Of a stretch of 19,526 nucleotides of DNA, positions 1-8,117 are shown one piece after another (the first letter of the stretch is position 1; each line of letters starts with the position of its first letter). The position numbers and the translations under genes were made by a program. Source of the DNA: G020348385 sp964580235 (GTDB lineage: Bacteria; Acidobacteriota; Aminicenantia; Aminicenantales; Aminicenantaceae); assembly GCA_964580235.1 (NCBI GenBank), contig CAZOJY010000063.1:1-19526 (forward strand), in the 5' to 3' direction. Below the pieces are notes generated by a model. The model was given only the letters and a program-made list of their open reading frames with translations. It had not been told where the DNA came from and ran no database searches.

Positions 1-2
1 TT

Positions 3-569
3 GCACGACTCAAAGCCCGTTTGAAAGATCTTCCGCTGCGTATCATTTCTCTCTCAGAATTCCAGCTTACTCAATTTTTCCATGAAAAAGGAAAGACCTT
101 CCTGGAAAATGCCCGAGGTAAAAGTCTGTATTACAACCGATACTGGGAACACATGACACTGGCGGAGGATTCGGGTATCGAAATAGATTGCCTCCAGGGT
201 GCGCCTGGCGTTTTTTCCTCGCGGTTTTCCGGGCCAGAAGCAAATGATGAGGCTAATCTTCAGAAAGTCCTTCGATTTCTGGACAAAATCCCAGCAAAAA
301 AAAGGAATGCGCGATTCGTCTCCTGTATGGTTTTATCCCGAAAAGGACAAATCATCAAAGAAATCCAAGAACATGTCAGTGGGTTCATCGCTTCCAGAAA
401 AAAAGGACAGGGCGGATTTGGATACGATCCAATATTTTTTTATCCCCCACTGAATAAAACCTTTGCCGAGCTTTCTCCAGATGAAAAGAATACAGTCAGC
501 CATCGAGGCCGCGCACTAGAACAATTACACGCATTTCTCCTCGAATATTTAAAAAAACGAAAAATCTAA
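3..569 (+). CDS. rdgB: XTP/dITP diphosphatase (RdgB/HAM1 family), 5'-truncated by window edge
   Basis: Hydrolyses non-canonical purine nucleoside triphosphates (ITP, dITP, XTP) to monophosphates and pyrophosphate in the cytoplasm, keeping deaminated bases out of DNA and RNA. Visible family signatures are TFLENARGKS (usually TFxENAxxKA), LAEDSGIEID (metal-binding DSG), GAPGVFSSRFSG, GQGGFGYDPIF and FAELSPDEKNTVSHRGRA. The reading frame stays open to the left edge, and the residues before TTG 21 (ARLKAR) fit the helix after the missing T-x-N-x-x-K motif. The true start is therefore outside the window, with roughly 12-15 residues lost; TTG 21 is not the start. The gene is read toward comEA, with a terminator at 712-744. 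Family assignment is firm. The closest alternative is a generic HAM1 pyrophosphatase of slightly different specificity. Confidence 0.93.
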   Translation, partial: ARLKARLKDLPLRIISLSEFQLTQFFHEKGKTFLENARGKSLYYNRYWEHMTLAEDSGIEIDCLQGAPGVFSSRFSGPEANDEANLQKVLRFLDKIPAKKRNARFVSCMVLSRKGQIIKEIQEHVSGFIASRKKGQGGFGYDPIFFYPPLNKTFAELSPDEKNTVSHRGRALEQLHAFLLEYLKKRKI

Positions 570-585
570 TCTAAACAAAAAATTG

Positions 586-712
586 CTCTGGATTATTAAC
601 GAACCAAGAAGTTTGTTATGGCAAGAGAGCGGGTCATAAAGCTGTCGAATTCTGCCAAGAATAGATTTCAAGGAAGCCGGTGCACTGAGATTGGATCCTT
701 AATAATTCAGGG
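586..712. mobile_element. 127-bp MITE-like element with imperfect terminal inverted repeats
   Basis: The left end CTCTGGATTATTAACG (586-601) and right end CCTTAATAATTCAGGG (697-712) are inverted copies of each other, 13 of 16 positions matching. They bound 127 bp with no credible ORF, placed between the convergent rdgB and comEA-like genes. The first 60 bp align without gaps to 19196-19255 after purF (41/60 identical by eye), so this is one copy of a dispersed sequence. No clear target-site duplication is visible. It may be a non-autonomous transposon relic or a repetitive extragenic palindrome. Confidence 0.5.
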
Positions 713-744
713 GAGAGGGGCTAAAGCCCCTTCTCCTGTTTTTT
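712..744 (+). terminator. Intrinsic terminator for rdgB
   Basis: A GC-rich stem (GGAGAGGGGC at 712-721 pairing with GCCCCTTCTCC at 726-736, one bulged T) closes a TAAA tetraloop. It is followed two bases later by six Ts (739-744) in the + direction, the classic rho-independent layout. The hairpin overlaps the last codons and stop of the convergent comEA-like gene. In the minus direction there is no T-run after the stem, so it should serve mainly rdgB. Confidence 0.75.
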
Positions 745-1053
745 CGTCTTGGATTCTTGGCCCACCGTGATAAGTGGCTTGATCTTCAAAAATGTCTTTT
801 CTCCTATCCCCTTAACCTTCATGATCTCTTCAATTTTGGAAAATTTCCCATGCTTTCCTCGGTAATCAACAATCCTCTGGGCCACAGCAACGCCAATCTG
901 GGGGAGTGTCTGGAGTTCTTTTGCAGAAGCTGAATTGATGTTGATTTTTTTTGCAGGGGTGTCGTTCGCATGAGACGGAACAGCAAAGAAAGACATCAGA
1001 GAAAAAGCCAAGACCAAAGGGACAACCAATCCTCTCACAGAAAAACTTTTCAT
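721..1053 (-). CDS. Secreted ComEA-like helix-hairpin-helix DNA-binding protein
   Basis: A 110-residue protein. An N-terminal signal peptide (residues 1-29, hydrophobic core VVPLVLAFSLMSFFAV, cleavage likely after SHA) precedes one tandem helix-hairpin-helix unit at about 37-97. Key motifs are ININSASAKELQTLPQIG and IMKVKGIGEKTFLKIKPL, each with the hairpin glycines that contact the DNA backbone. ComEA proteins bind double-stranded DNA outside the inner membrane during transformation. This short form lacks the long linker of Bacillus ComEA and resembles the compact Gram-negative type. Start ATG 1053 is supported by a strong Shine-Dalgarno AAAGGAGG five bases upstream. No comEC or other uptake gene is adjacent, though dprA lies upstream on the same strand. 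The C-terminal tail is Lys-rich. Family is secure; a role in DNA uptake is inference. Confidence 0.88.
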   Translation of the reverse strand: MKSFSVRGLVVPLVLAFSLMSFFAVPSHANDTPAKKININSASAKELQTLPQIGVAVAQRIVDYRGKHGKFSKIEEIMKVKGIGEKTFLKIKPLITVGQESKTKKQEKGL

Positions 1054-1216
1054 GTTAGCCTCCTTTCGGTCTAAATAAATGCAATATCGGGGCCAGGTTA
1101 TGTATAAAGAAATTTTTTTATTATCAACAAGTTATGTGAGCCATAGAACGAACACGGGTGCACTAGAGTTGACATTTCCCCGCTCAGCCGACAACTCCAG
1201 TTTGCGCTGAAATCCC

Positions 1217-2104
1217 TCAGGAGCGTGGATGGCTTTTCCGGTAGACCTCTATAAGATGTTTGAGATCAAGATGGGTGTATTTTTGTGTGGTTGCCAGACT
1301 TTCGTGTCCGAGCAGTTCCTGGATGACTCTGAGGTCCGCTCCCCGGCTAAGAAGATGAGAAGCAAAGGAATGCCTGAGGGAATGGGGACTTATCTTTCTC
1401 CTTACAGCTGAATGACGGATGTATTTGTCAACTGTCCGTTCTACAGACCGCGATGATAGTTTTCTGCCACGATAGTTGAGAAACAACCGTGGCTCTTCCA
1501 CATTCCCCTTGTTTATCAAAGGTCTCAGCCTAAGGTAGGACCGAAGACTCTGCTCGGCCATCCTTCCGAACGGCACCAGACGCTCTTTTTTCCCCTTGCC
1601 TCTAATACGAATCAACCGCTCGGTGAATTTCACATCCTCCAGATTTATTCCCACAAGCTCGCTGACTCGAATTCCTGTTGCATAAAGAAGCTCCAATATG
1701 GCCTTATCTCTCATGTCTAGGGGTTTACCCGTTTGAGGCAAATCTAAGAACTCCTGCATCTCTTCCTCCGAGAGAAAGGAAGGAACAGGCTTTTCCTGTT
1801 TGGGCGTGGCAACCACTTTGGCAGGATTATCATCCATCCAGTGCTTTCTTACACAAAACTGGAAAAATGAACGGATGGCCGCCAATTTTCTTCCGATAGT
1901 GGATTTTTTCTCCCCCTTATCATACAAGACAGCCAAAAATCCTCGAAGCGCAATATTATTGATATCCTTCAACTTCAGTTTCTTAGCCTCTAGATATTCT
2001 GAGAGTTGCAGAAGGTCCCTTTGATAGCTGGCTATAGTATGGGGAGAGGCATTCTTTTCGTGTTTTAAATAAGCAATAAATCCCTCAAGTTCCTTGGCAA
2101 ACAT
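1217..2104 (-). CDS. xerC: Tyrosine recombinase XerC/XerD family
   Basis: A 295-residue site-specific recombinase with an N-terminal SAM-like DNA-binding domain (about 1-90) and a C-terminal catalytic domain (about 108-290). All catalytic residues are visible: R146 (TGIRVSEL), K170 (RIRGKGKKE), H241 and R244 (HSLRHSFASHLL), H267 (LGHESL) and nucleophile Y276 (QKYTHL). Length matches XerC/XerD (about 295-300), not phage integrases. Xer recombinases resolve chromosome dimers at dif during division. Placement 9 bp behind topA and after dprA matches a common bacterial gene order in which the recombinase is XerC, hence the symbol; sequence alone does not exclude XerD. ATG 2104 has a GAAGGA Shine-Dalgarno-like stretch overlapping the end of topA, suggesting translational coupling. 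No hslV/hslU follows, although that pair often follows xerC elsewhere. Confidence 0.9.
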   Translation of the reverse strand: MFAKELEGFIAYLKHEKNASPHTIASYQRDLLQLSEYLEAKKLKLKDINNIALRGFLAVLYDKGEKKSTIGRKLAAIRSFFQFCVRKHWMDDNPAKVVATPKQEKPVPSFLSEEEMQEFLDLPQTGKPLDMRDKAILELLYATGIRVSELVGINLEDVKFTERLIRIRGKGKKERLVPFGRMAEQSLRSYLRLRPLINKGNVEEPRLFLNYRGRKLSSRSVERTVDKYIRHSAVRRKISPHSLRHSFASHLLSRGADLRVIQELLGHESLATTQKYTHLDLKHLIEVYRKSHPRS

Positions 2105-2113
2105 GGTTTCAAT

Positions 2114-4327
2114 CTATCCTTCACCGTCCATACTGGTTTCTTTATAGGAACACTTTTCATCGCTGCAGTAAAAATAAGGCTTTCCTTTAAAGGAATGTTT
2201 TTTCAATACAAAATGCCGCCCGCAGTCCGGACATGGTTGGGAAACAGGCTCATCCCAGGTTGCAAATTTGCAGTTAGGGAATTCGCTGCACCCGTAAAAT
2301 ATCTTCCCTTTACGGGTTTTTCTTCTTATTAGTGTGCCCTCACACTCAAGGGGGCAGGCAATCCCGGTATCCTTTTTTTCCTTTTTTATGTATTTGCATA
2401 TGGGATAATTCGAACAAGCAGCGAATGCCCCATATTTTCCTCGGCGCATAACCAGTTGAGACCCACATTCCGGGCAGGCTTCATCCAGCGGATTCGCCTC
2501 TTTTTTAATCAAACTCTCTTTAAAACGACATTCCGGATATCCTGAACAGGCACGGAACCTGCCGTATTTTCCTTCCTTTATCACAAGCTGCCGTCCACAC
2601 TCCGGACAATTTTCCTCTACAGGGATCCCCGTTTTTTTGGTGCTTTCTCCTTTCATCGCTTCTCGTAAATCTTTCTCCAAAAGAAAATAATAAGATTTTA
2701 AATAAGCCAACCATTCCTGCTTGCCTTCGCTTATGAGGTCGAGTTCGGCCTCCAGCCGGGCAGTAAATTCAAACTCCATCAGGTCCGGAAAATTCTTAAT
2801 CATATAATCCGTAACGAACAACCCAAGATCAGAGGGAATAAACTTTCCTTTTTCCTTGAAGACATAAACACGACCCTGAAGAGTCGACATAATCGGGGCA
2901 TAGGTGCTCGGTCGCCCGATTCCCTTTGCCTCTAGTTCCTTGACTAAGCTGCCTTCTGTATAGCGCGGTGCTGGCTGGGTGAAGTTTTGCTTGGATTCAA
3001 TATCCAGCACTGTCAGTTTTTCTCCTTCTTGAGCATTTGGCAGGATGTTTTCTTCTTTTTTCGATTTGGGATAAAGGGCAAGGTATCCGTCGAATTCAAG
3101 GACTTCCCCCTTGGCAACAAACAAATACCGGGATGCTTCAATCTGAAATTCTGTCCCCGCCAACAGAGCCGAGCTCATCTGGGTGGCCACGAACCTGTTC
3201 CAGATCAATCGATAAAGATTGTGCTCGTCGGTTTTCAGGAAAGGTTTGACCACATCTGGAGGCAGGTCAAACGAAGTGGGACGAATCGCTTCATGGGCGT
3301 CTTGTGCTTTTCTCTTGTTCTTGTAGGTTCTCGGTTTTTTCGTCAAATAATCTGAAGAAAAATGCCGTTTGATGAATTCTCTGGCTGCATGCACGGCTTC
3401 ACCAGAGACACGGACAGAGTCTGTGCGCATATAGGTAATCAACCCGGTCAGACCTTTCTCTCCGATCTCCAATCCTTCATACAATTTTTGGGCAACCGAC
3501 ATGGTTTTCCCCACAGGAAACCGGAGCAGGCGGAACCCATCCTGTTGGAGAGTGCTTGTAATGTATGGCGGACTGGGATTTTTCTTTTTCTTTTTGATTG
3601 CGATATTTTTGAGAACAAACGGAAGGTCCCAAAGTTCTTGAACTATGGCAGAGGCATTTTTTTCGTCTTCCACCTTTATTTTTTTTCCATCAATTTTGGC
3701 CAGATTGGCCTTAAAAGATGGAAGTTCAGAGGCTTCCAAATGGGCGTAGATTGTCCAATACTCCTCAGGAATAAAATTCTTGATTTCTTTTTCTCTCTCG
3801 CATATCAAGCGCAAAGCAATTGACTGCACCCGGCCGGCACTTAACCCGCGGCCTATTTTTTTCCAAAGGAGAGGACTAATAAGATATCCAACTAGTCGAT
3901 CCAGCAATCTCCGGGTTTGTTGCGCATTGATCTTGTCTTGATCAAGATTCCCCAAATTTTTAAAGGCCTCTTCGACAGCATTTCGTGTGATCTCATGCGT
4001 CATGACTCGAAAGATGTTGCTGTTGTGTTTCTCTAAAATTTTAGACAGATGCCAGCAGATGGCCTCTCCCTCTCTATCGGGATCTGCCGCTAAAAGAATA
4101 GATTCGGCCTCTTTGGCCGCACTCTGAAGCTCCTTTACGATCGGTTGCCTTTCTGGGATTATTTCATATTCCGGAAGAAAATCATGATCGATATCAATCC
4201 CCAGCTTTTTTTTAGGCAGATCTCGGATATGTCCTATCGAAGCCTTAACCAAATATCCTTTCCCCAAATAACGGTTTATGGTTTTTGCTTTAGCCGGCGA
4301 CTCCACTATTACCAATTGCTTTGCCAT
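2114..4327 (-). CDS. topA: DNA topoisomerase I (type IA)
   Basis: Relaxes negatively supercoiled DNA through a transient 5'-phosphotyrosine bond. The 737-residue protein opens with the Toprim domain (VIVESPAKAKT at 6-16; metal-binding ADPDREGEA at 81-89) and carries the active-site tyrosine Y299 in LITYMRTDSVR. Four C-terminal zinc ribbons follow, with cysteines at 574/577/594/600, 618/621/638/644, 658/662/680/686 and 699/702/721/726; the third has a CPLEC spacing and the fourth a CSDEKC end. The start is ATG 4327 (MAKQLVIVES), not the longer open frame upstream. It has AGAGGAAG just upstream, and its A is shared with the dprA stop (TAATG overlap), indicating coupled translation. The extra 35 codons upstream read dprA in another frame and look nothing like TopA. 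Confidence 0.97.
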   Translation of the reverse strand: MAKQLVIVESPAKAKTINRYLGKGYLVKASIGHIRDLPKKKLGIDIDHDFLPEYEIIPERQPIVKELQSAAKEAESILLAADPDREGEAICWHLSKILEKHNSNIFRVMTHEITRNAVEEAFKNLGNLDQDKINAQQTRRLLDRLVGYLISPLLWKKIGRGLSAGRVQSIALRLICEREKEIKNFIPEEYWTIYAHLEASELPSFKANLAKIDGKKIKVEDEKNASAIVQELWDLPFVLKNIAIKKKKKNPSPPYITSTLQQDGFRLLRFPVGKTMSVAQKLYEGLEIGEKGLTGLITYMRTDSVRVSGEAVHAAREFIKRHFSSDYLTKKPRTYKNKRKAQDAHEAIRPTSFDLPPDVVKPFLKTDEHNLYRLIWNRFVATQMSSALLAGTEFQIEASRYLFVAKGEVLEFDGYLALYPKSKKEENILPNAQEGEKLTVLDIESKQNFTQPAPRYTEGSLVKELEAKGIGRPSTYAPIMSTLQGRVYVFKEKGKFIPSDLGLFVTDYMIKNFPDLMEFEFTARLEAELDLISEGKQEWLAYLKSYYFLLEKDLREAMKGESTKKTGIPVEENCPECGRQLVIKEGKYGRFRACSGYPECRFKESLIKKEANPLDEACPECGSQLVMRRGKYGAFAACSNYPICKYIKKEKKDTGIACPLECEGTLIRRKTRKGKIFYGCSEFPNCKFATWDEPVSQPCPDCGRHFVLKKHSFKGKPYFYCSDEKCSYKETSMDGEG

Positions 4328-5427
4328 TATAACTTCCTCTGATAGAATTTTCCCGGTCTTTGAGCAACCAAATCCTTGAGCTCCAAACTCAACAGAATCG
4401 TGAGAATCTCGGAAACTGAGAGATTGCTCCACTCGACAAGTTCATCCACGGATGTTAATTTATCGGGCAGAAGAACATCATAAATCTTTTTTTCTTCCTG
4501 GCTGAGCGACGGAGATTCTTTCCTCTTTTTTTTCTCCTTCGAAAGGATGTCTTCCCTCAACGGAGAGGGAAATTCTTCCACCACATCTTTCCAATCATTC
4601 ACGAGCTTGGCTCCCCCCTTGATCAACCAATTCGGGCCCTGACTCAGTTCTGAGGTGATGCTGCCGGGAACTGCCATCACCTCTCTGTTTTCTTCAAGAG
4701 CCAGTCGAGCCGTTATGAGTGATCCGCTCTTTCTTGTTCCCTCGACGACAACCGTCCCTATGGAAAGTCCGCTGATGATCCTGTTTCTGCAGGGAAAATG
4801 ATATTTCAGCGGCGGCGCTTTCAGGGGGTACTCTGTGAGGACAATCCCATTTTCGATAATTTTCTTGAAAAGAGGCCGATTCTCTTTAGGGTAGACATTC
4901 TCAAATCCAGAACCGAGCACAGCGATCGTCTTTCCTCCCTTCAAGGCTCCCCAATGGGAGATGGAATCGATTCCGCGAGCCATTCCGCTGACAACGACCA
5001 ATCCCTTTGAGGAAAGATCATGAGCCAGCCTCTCGGCCACAGCTCTGCCGTACGGCGTTGGTCTTCTCGCTCCGACAATGGATACGGCCGGTTCACTCAA
5101 GGTGTCGATTTTTCCTGCATAATACAGGACGAGCGGGGGATCAAAAATTTCTCTCAGGTATTTGGGATAGAGGTTATCTTTGATCGTCAGAACTGAATAC
5201 CCCATTTTTTCCACTATGTCAATTTCCTTACGGGCCAGGTCCAACAGCTTCGGAGAAGACAAAGCATCCGCTATTCCCTTCTCCAATCCCAGATCATACA
5301 AATCATTTTTTGGGGTGCAGAAAACATCCTCCACAGAAGGAAAATTCTGGGTGATGATTCGCGCTGACCTCAGGCTATCGGATAAAATAAAATTGAGGGC
5401 AATCCAGTATTTCAGCTCTTGTTCCAA
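4327..5427 (-). CDS. dprA: DNA-processing protein DprA (Smf)
   Basis: Binds incoming single-stranded DNA and loads RecA during natural transformation. The 366-residue protein has an N-terminal helical (SAM/HhH-like) region, a Rossmann-like DprA core (about 80-285) and a C-terminal winged helix (about 305-366, DprA_WH/DML1-like). Core motifs: SIVGARRPTPYG (116-127), SGMARGIDSISHWGAL (147-162), GSGFENVYP, FPCRNRIISGLS, EGTRKSGSLITARLA and GPNWLIKGGAKLV. The start is TTG 5427, giving MEQELKYWIALN, typical of the family. No clear Shine-Dalgarno is seen; it lies 2 bp after the usp stop, so translation may depend on coupling. It overlaps topA by one base. With the ComEA-like gene nearby, it hints at transformation capacity, but DprA is also widespread in non-competent bacteria. 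Confidence 0.96.
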   Translation of the reverse strand: MEQELKYWIALNFILSDSLRSARIITQNFPSVEDVFCTPKNDLYDLGLEKGIADALSSPKLLDLARKEIDIVEKMGYSVLTIKDNLYPKYLREIFDPPLVLYYAGKIDTLSEPAVSIVGARRPTPYGRAVAERLAHDLSSKGLVVVSGMARGIDSISHWGALKGGKTIAVLGSGFENVYPKENRPLFKKIIENGIVLTEYPLKAPPLKYHFPCRNRIISGLSIGTVVVEGTRKSGSLITARLALEENREVMAVPGSITSELSQGPNWLIKGGAKLVNDWKDVVEEFPSPLREDILSKEKKKRKESPSLSQEEKKIYDVLLPDKLTSVDELVEWSNLSVSEILTILLSLELKDLVAQRPGKFYQRKL

Positions 5428-5429
5428 TT

Positions 5430-6308
5430 TTATCGCGCACAGGAGGAAGGCGGGATGGCAAACACGGGGATATGGGTGTAGGAGATCACTTTTTCTGTTG
5501 TGCTTCCCAAAAAGAACCGTTCAATCTTGCTCTGGACACATGTGGAAATAACAATCATGTCAAATTTGTGGGTATCCGCATAATCCACTATACCGACCGC
5601 GGCGTTGATCGCCCGATACACATCTTCTGAAACCAGGATATCCTCTTTTTCCCTTTTCTCTCTCTGTTTCAGCCTTTCCATCACAGCGTCAAACATTTCA
5701 TCCAGTGCATGAGGCGTGAATTCGTAATCATGCAGTTCGAGGACATGAAGCAGAGTCAATTCCGAGTCAAATCCTTTGGCCAACTTCCATGCAAAATCTC
5801 TCTCCACTTCCTCCTGCGCAGAAAAATCTGTCGGGACCAAAATTTTCTTAAACCGGGCTTTCCCCGTTTTCTTTTTTGTCAGGAGCAAAGGGATGGGGGA
5901 ACTTCGAAGAACCTGGTTGGCCACGCTTCCGATGAATAACTTCTCGATGGCTGACAAACCTCGTCTTCCCAAGACGATCAGATCCGCCTTTTCTTCTTCT
6001 GCCGTCTCAATGATTTTTTTTGCCGCATTTCCTTCTTTGATGCAAGTTTGGAACTCAACGCCTTTGGTTTTTTTGAGCGAATCGAACTTCATCTGTGTTT
6101 CTTTTTTTACATAGGCCACTCTTTTTGCTATTTCCCCTTTTACGACCAGCGCCGCATCATACAATGCTGGTGAGATGTCGGGTATAACATGGAGCGCAAC
6201 AATCTTGGCATGAAATGCCTTCGCAAATGCACTGGCATACAAAAAAGCTTCCTGGGCCTCGTCGGAAAAGTCGGTCGACCAGAGAATTTTTTTTATAAAT
6301 TTTGCCAT
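5430..6308 (-). CDS. Tandem-domain universal stress protein (UspA family)
   Basis: A 292-residue soluble protein with two Usp domains (about 4-145 and 153-288), each opening with a KKILxxTDFS strand (KKILWSTDFS; KKILVPTDFS). Domain 1 keeps the nucleotide-binding pattern G-2x-G-9x-G-S (G114, G117, G127, S128 in LGRRGLSAIEKLFIGS). Domain 2 has STCVQSKIERFFLGSTT, which lacks the first glycines, so only domain 1 is likely to bind ATP. Such proteins help cells survive starvation, oxidative or other stress, often as dimers; the specific role here is unknown. ATG 6308 has a good GAGGAG Shine-Dalgarno. A promoter-like pair lies at 6351-6378. Its end abuts dprA by 2 bp, so dprA, topA and xerC may be co-transcribed with a stress gene. 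Confidence 0.92.
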   Translation of the reverse strand: MAKFIKKILWSTDFSDEAQEAFLYASAFAKAFHAKIVALHVIPDISPALYDAALVVKGEIAKRVAYVKKETQMKFDSLKKTKGVEFQTCIKEGNAAKKIIETAEEEKADLIVLGRRGLSAIEKLFIGSVANQVLRSSPIPLLLTKKKTGKARFKKILVPTDFSAQEEVERDFAWKLAKGFDSELTLLHVLELHDYEFTPHALDEMFDAVMERLKQREKREKEDILVSEDVYRAINAAVGIVDYADTHKFDMIVISTCVQSKIERFFLGSTTEKVISYTHIPVFAIPPSSCAR

Positions 6309-6350
6309 TTTTATCTCCTCACATCATATCAGATCTCAAAGATTACGAAT

Positions 6351-6378
6351 ATTTTAACAGGAAAAATGAAAAACACAA
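6351..6378 (-). promoter_or_regulatory. Candidate sigma70-type promoter for usp-dprA-topA-xerC
   Basis: On the minus strand, TTGTGT (6378-6373) and TAAAAT (6356-6351) are separated by 16 bp, 43 bp before the usp start. The -10 matches five of six consensus bases and the -35 matches three. It lies in the 76-bp gap after the transporter gene, the only sizeable gap ahead of this block. The region is AT-rich, so a chance match is possible. Confidence 0.35.
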
Positions 6379-6384
6379 GAGCGA

Positions 6385-7695
6385 TCACTTGCCCAGCAGA
6401 ATCGATCCTTGGGAGTAAAAGAGTCCGGCAACTGCCCCTGTCATCAGGCAGGCAAGAGTGGCCGCCAACAGGGCTTTAAAAGCAACCCGTGAGAGGTCTT
6501 TATATCTTTGCGGGACGAGGGCTCCAATTCCTCCTACAAAAATGGCCAGAGAGGCAATATGTGCGAAACCGCAAAGGGCATAGGATGCGATAATCGCAGA
6601 TCGAGGATGCACGAAAATCCCTTGGTCTATCAACTGAGAAAGGTGCTGGTAGGAGACAAGTTCCGTGGCAACCGTCCGTTCTCCTATTAACTTGGCCACT
6701 TCAAATGCATCCGAAGGAGGAACACCGAGGACAAGGGTGAATGGATAGGCCACATAACCCAGTATTGATTTGAAGGACCAATCGAAATTCAGGTTAAATC
6801 CTTTGTTCACAACGCCGCCAAAAACGCCAAAAATAAGATCCAGTAAAGCCAATATTCCCAGAAATGCAATCAAAAGGACAATGATCCCCCCCAGCAGCCG
6901 AAGCCCGCTCCATGCTCCGTTGATCACAGCCATGATCAGGTTGTCTTCCTTCTCGTAATGAGGCTTTATGTTCAGGCCCAGCGTGGCGGGAGTTTCCGTC
7001 TCCGGGACGATGAGTTTGGCCATTACAACAGCCGCGGGAGCGGAAAGAAAAGATGCGGATATCAAGTGTCCTGCAATGGTAGGAAGCTGCTTCTGGAGGA
7101 ACATGACATATATGGCCAAAACAGTGGATGCAATGGTTCCCATGGATGCAGAGAGGATAGTGGTTAGTTCCGAACGAGTCATTTCCGCGAGATGGGGTTT
7201 GACCACTAGGGCAGATTCGGCCCCCACAAAAATATTGCTCGAAGCACAAAGAGATTCGGCACCGCTTATCCTCATCAACTTGGTAAAAACAAAAGCGAAA
7301 CCTCTGATGACAAAGGGCATAATTTTTAAATAATATAATGCCCCTACAAGGGCCGCGAAAAATATAATCGTTGGCAATCCTTGGAAAGCGAGTAAGTTTC
7401 CCAGGGACGTCTCTCCATATTCATTTGTCATTCCCAACGGGAGAGCCAGGCGACCAAACAGAAATTTGGCGCCCTCGGATGCCGTACCCAAAACTCCGAG
7501 AACTGCGTCATTGACCAAAAGGAAAAATTTTGATCCCACAGGGACTACAAAAATAAAAAAGGCAAAAAACAGCTGCAGCCCTATCCCCCAGAAAATAACG
7601 CGCCAATTAATAACTTTTCGATTTTCCGAACACACCCAGGCAAAAAAAGCCAAGACAATAATTCCGAAAAAGCTGACAACGTTGTAAATGTTCAT
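6385..7695 (-). CDS. nupC: Concentrative nucleoside transporter (CNT/NupC family), divergent binding motifs
   Basis: A 436-residue inner-membrane protein with three N-terminal hydrophobic helices and the CNT core containing two re-entrant hairpins, which is the usual size. CNT proteins import nucleosides with Na+ or H+. Family landmarks: the GAESALVVKPHLAEMTRSEL hairpin (158-177), SASFLSAPAAVVMAKL, GVPPSDAFEVAKLIG and SYALCGFAHIASLAIFVGG (371-389). Several positions differ from those I recall for classical CNTs: GQTE is GAES (158-161), the G-x-K-x3-NEFVAY motif reads GERTVATELVSY (338-349), and the usual CGFANFSS reads CGFAHIAS. Substrate may therefore differ from ordinary pyrimidine or purine nucleosides, so the symbol is family-level only. 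ATG 7695 has GAGGAAGG about 12 bases upstream. It follows yggU after 33 bp on the same strand. Confidence 0.88.
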   Translation of the reverse strand: MNIYNVVSFFGIIVLAFFAWVCSENRKVINWRVIFWGIGLQLFFAFFIFVVPVGSKFFLLVNDAVLGVLGTASEGAKFLFGRLALPLGMTNEYGETSLGNLLAFQGLPTIIFFAALVGALYYLKIMPFVIRGFAFVFTKLMRISGAESLCASSNIFVGAESALVVKPHLAEMTRSELTTILSASMGTIASTVLAIYVMFLQKQLPTIAGHLISASFLSAPAAVVMAKLIVPETETPATLGLNIKPHYEKEDNLIMAVINGAWSGLRLLGGIIVLLIAFLGILALLDLIFGVFGGVVNKGFNLNFDWSFKSILGYVAYPFTLVLGVPPSDAFEVAKLIGERTVATELVSYQHLSQLIDQGIFVHPRSAIIASYALCGFAHIASLAIFVGGIGALVPQRYKDLSRVAFKALLAATLACLMTGAVAGLFYSQGSILLGK

Positions 7696-7728
7696 CTTAT
7701 ACCCAAGCCTTCCTCGATTTATGCGTAT

Positions 7729-8004
7729 TTAATACTCAAGAACCACGATTTTATGGCGAGATTTTTGACCCTTGATGATTTTCACTCGAGAGGGAGAAAG
7801 ATGAAAATGGGAAGCAAGGACGGAAATCACTTCCCTGTTGGCTTTTCCTTCAAAAGGAGGTGAGAGGACACAGATTTTGTACTCTTTATCTCTGATTTTC
7901 TGTATTTGCTGTTTACGAGCCCTGGGCTGGACCTTTACCTCAAGGCAAATCTTTTTTTCAGAACTCACCTGTTTTTTTCCTGATAGCTGTCCTGAAATAT
8001 CCAC
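7729..8004 (-). CDS. yggU: DUF167 / YggU family protein
   Basis: A small 91-residue protein of the DUF167 family. Landmarks are LEVKVQPRARKQQI near the start, ISVLSPP-like VLSPPFEGKANREVISVLA in the middle and SRVKIIKGQKSRHKIVVLE at the end. The alpha/beta fold is known from structures of E. coli YggU, but no biochemical function is established. The longest frame starts at GTG 8004. Because family members often begin nearer the KICLEVKVQPRA strand (residue 18 onward), the exact start is uncertain. Its nearest upstream neighbour is yggT; the two are also linked in many Proteobacteria, which supports both assignments. A 161-bp gap separates them here. Confidence 0.85.
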   Translation of the reverse strand: MDISGQLSGKKQVSSEKKICLEVKVQPRARKQQIQKIRDKEYKICVLSPPFEGKANREVISVLASHFHLSPSRVKIIKGQKSRHKIVVLEY

Positions 8005-8117
8005 AAAACATGAGCCACTTTCTTTCCCTCACCATAATTTAGGGGCGGGCTGAGTCGACCATAAAAATTGTCGATGCCATAATTCATCCACAATAATACC
8101 ATTTTTCGAGTTTGTAT

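Noticed and set aside
1054..1130. TTGTTG and TTATAC as a promoter for the comEA-like gene.
   Set aside because: The stretch is so AT-rich that several equally weak pairs fit; none is clearly better.
1157..1198. A weak GAGTTG/CAACTC hairpin downstream of xerC, and a resemblance of GGTGCACTAGAGTTG to GGTGCACTGAGATTG at 679.
   Set aside because: The stem is only six pairs without a T-run, and the similarity is too short to call a repeat copy.
4328..4432. A 35-codon N-terminal extension of TopA.
   Set aside because: It is dprA sequence read in another frame; ATG 4327 has its own Shine-Dalgarno and begins the conserved Toprim strand.
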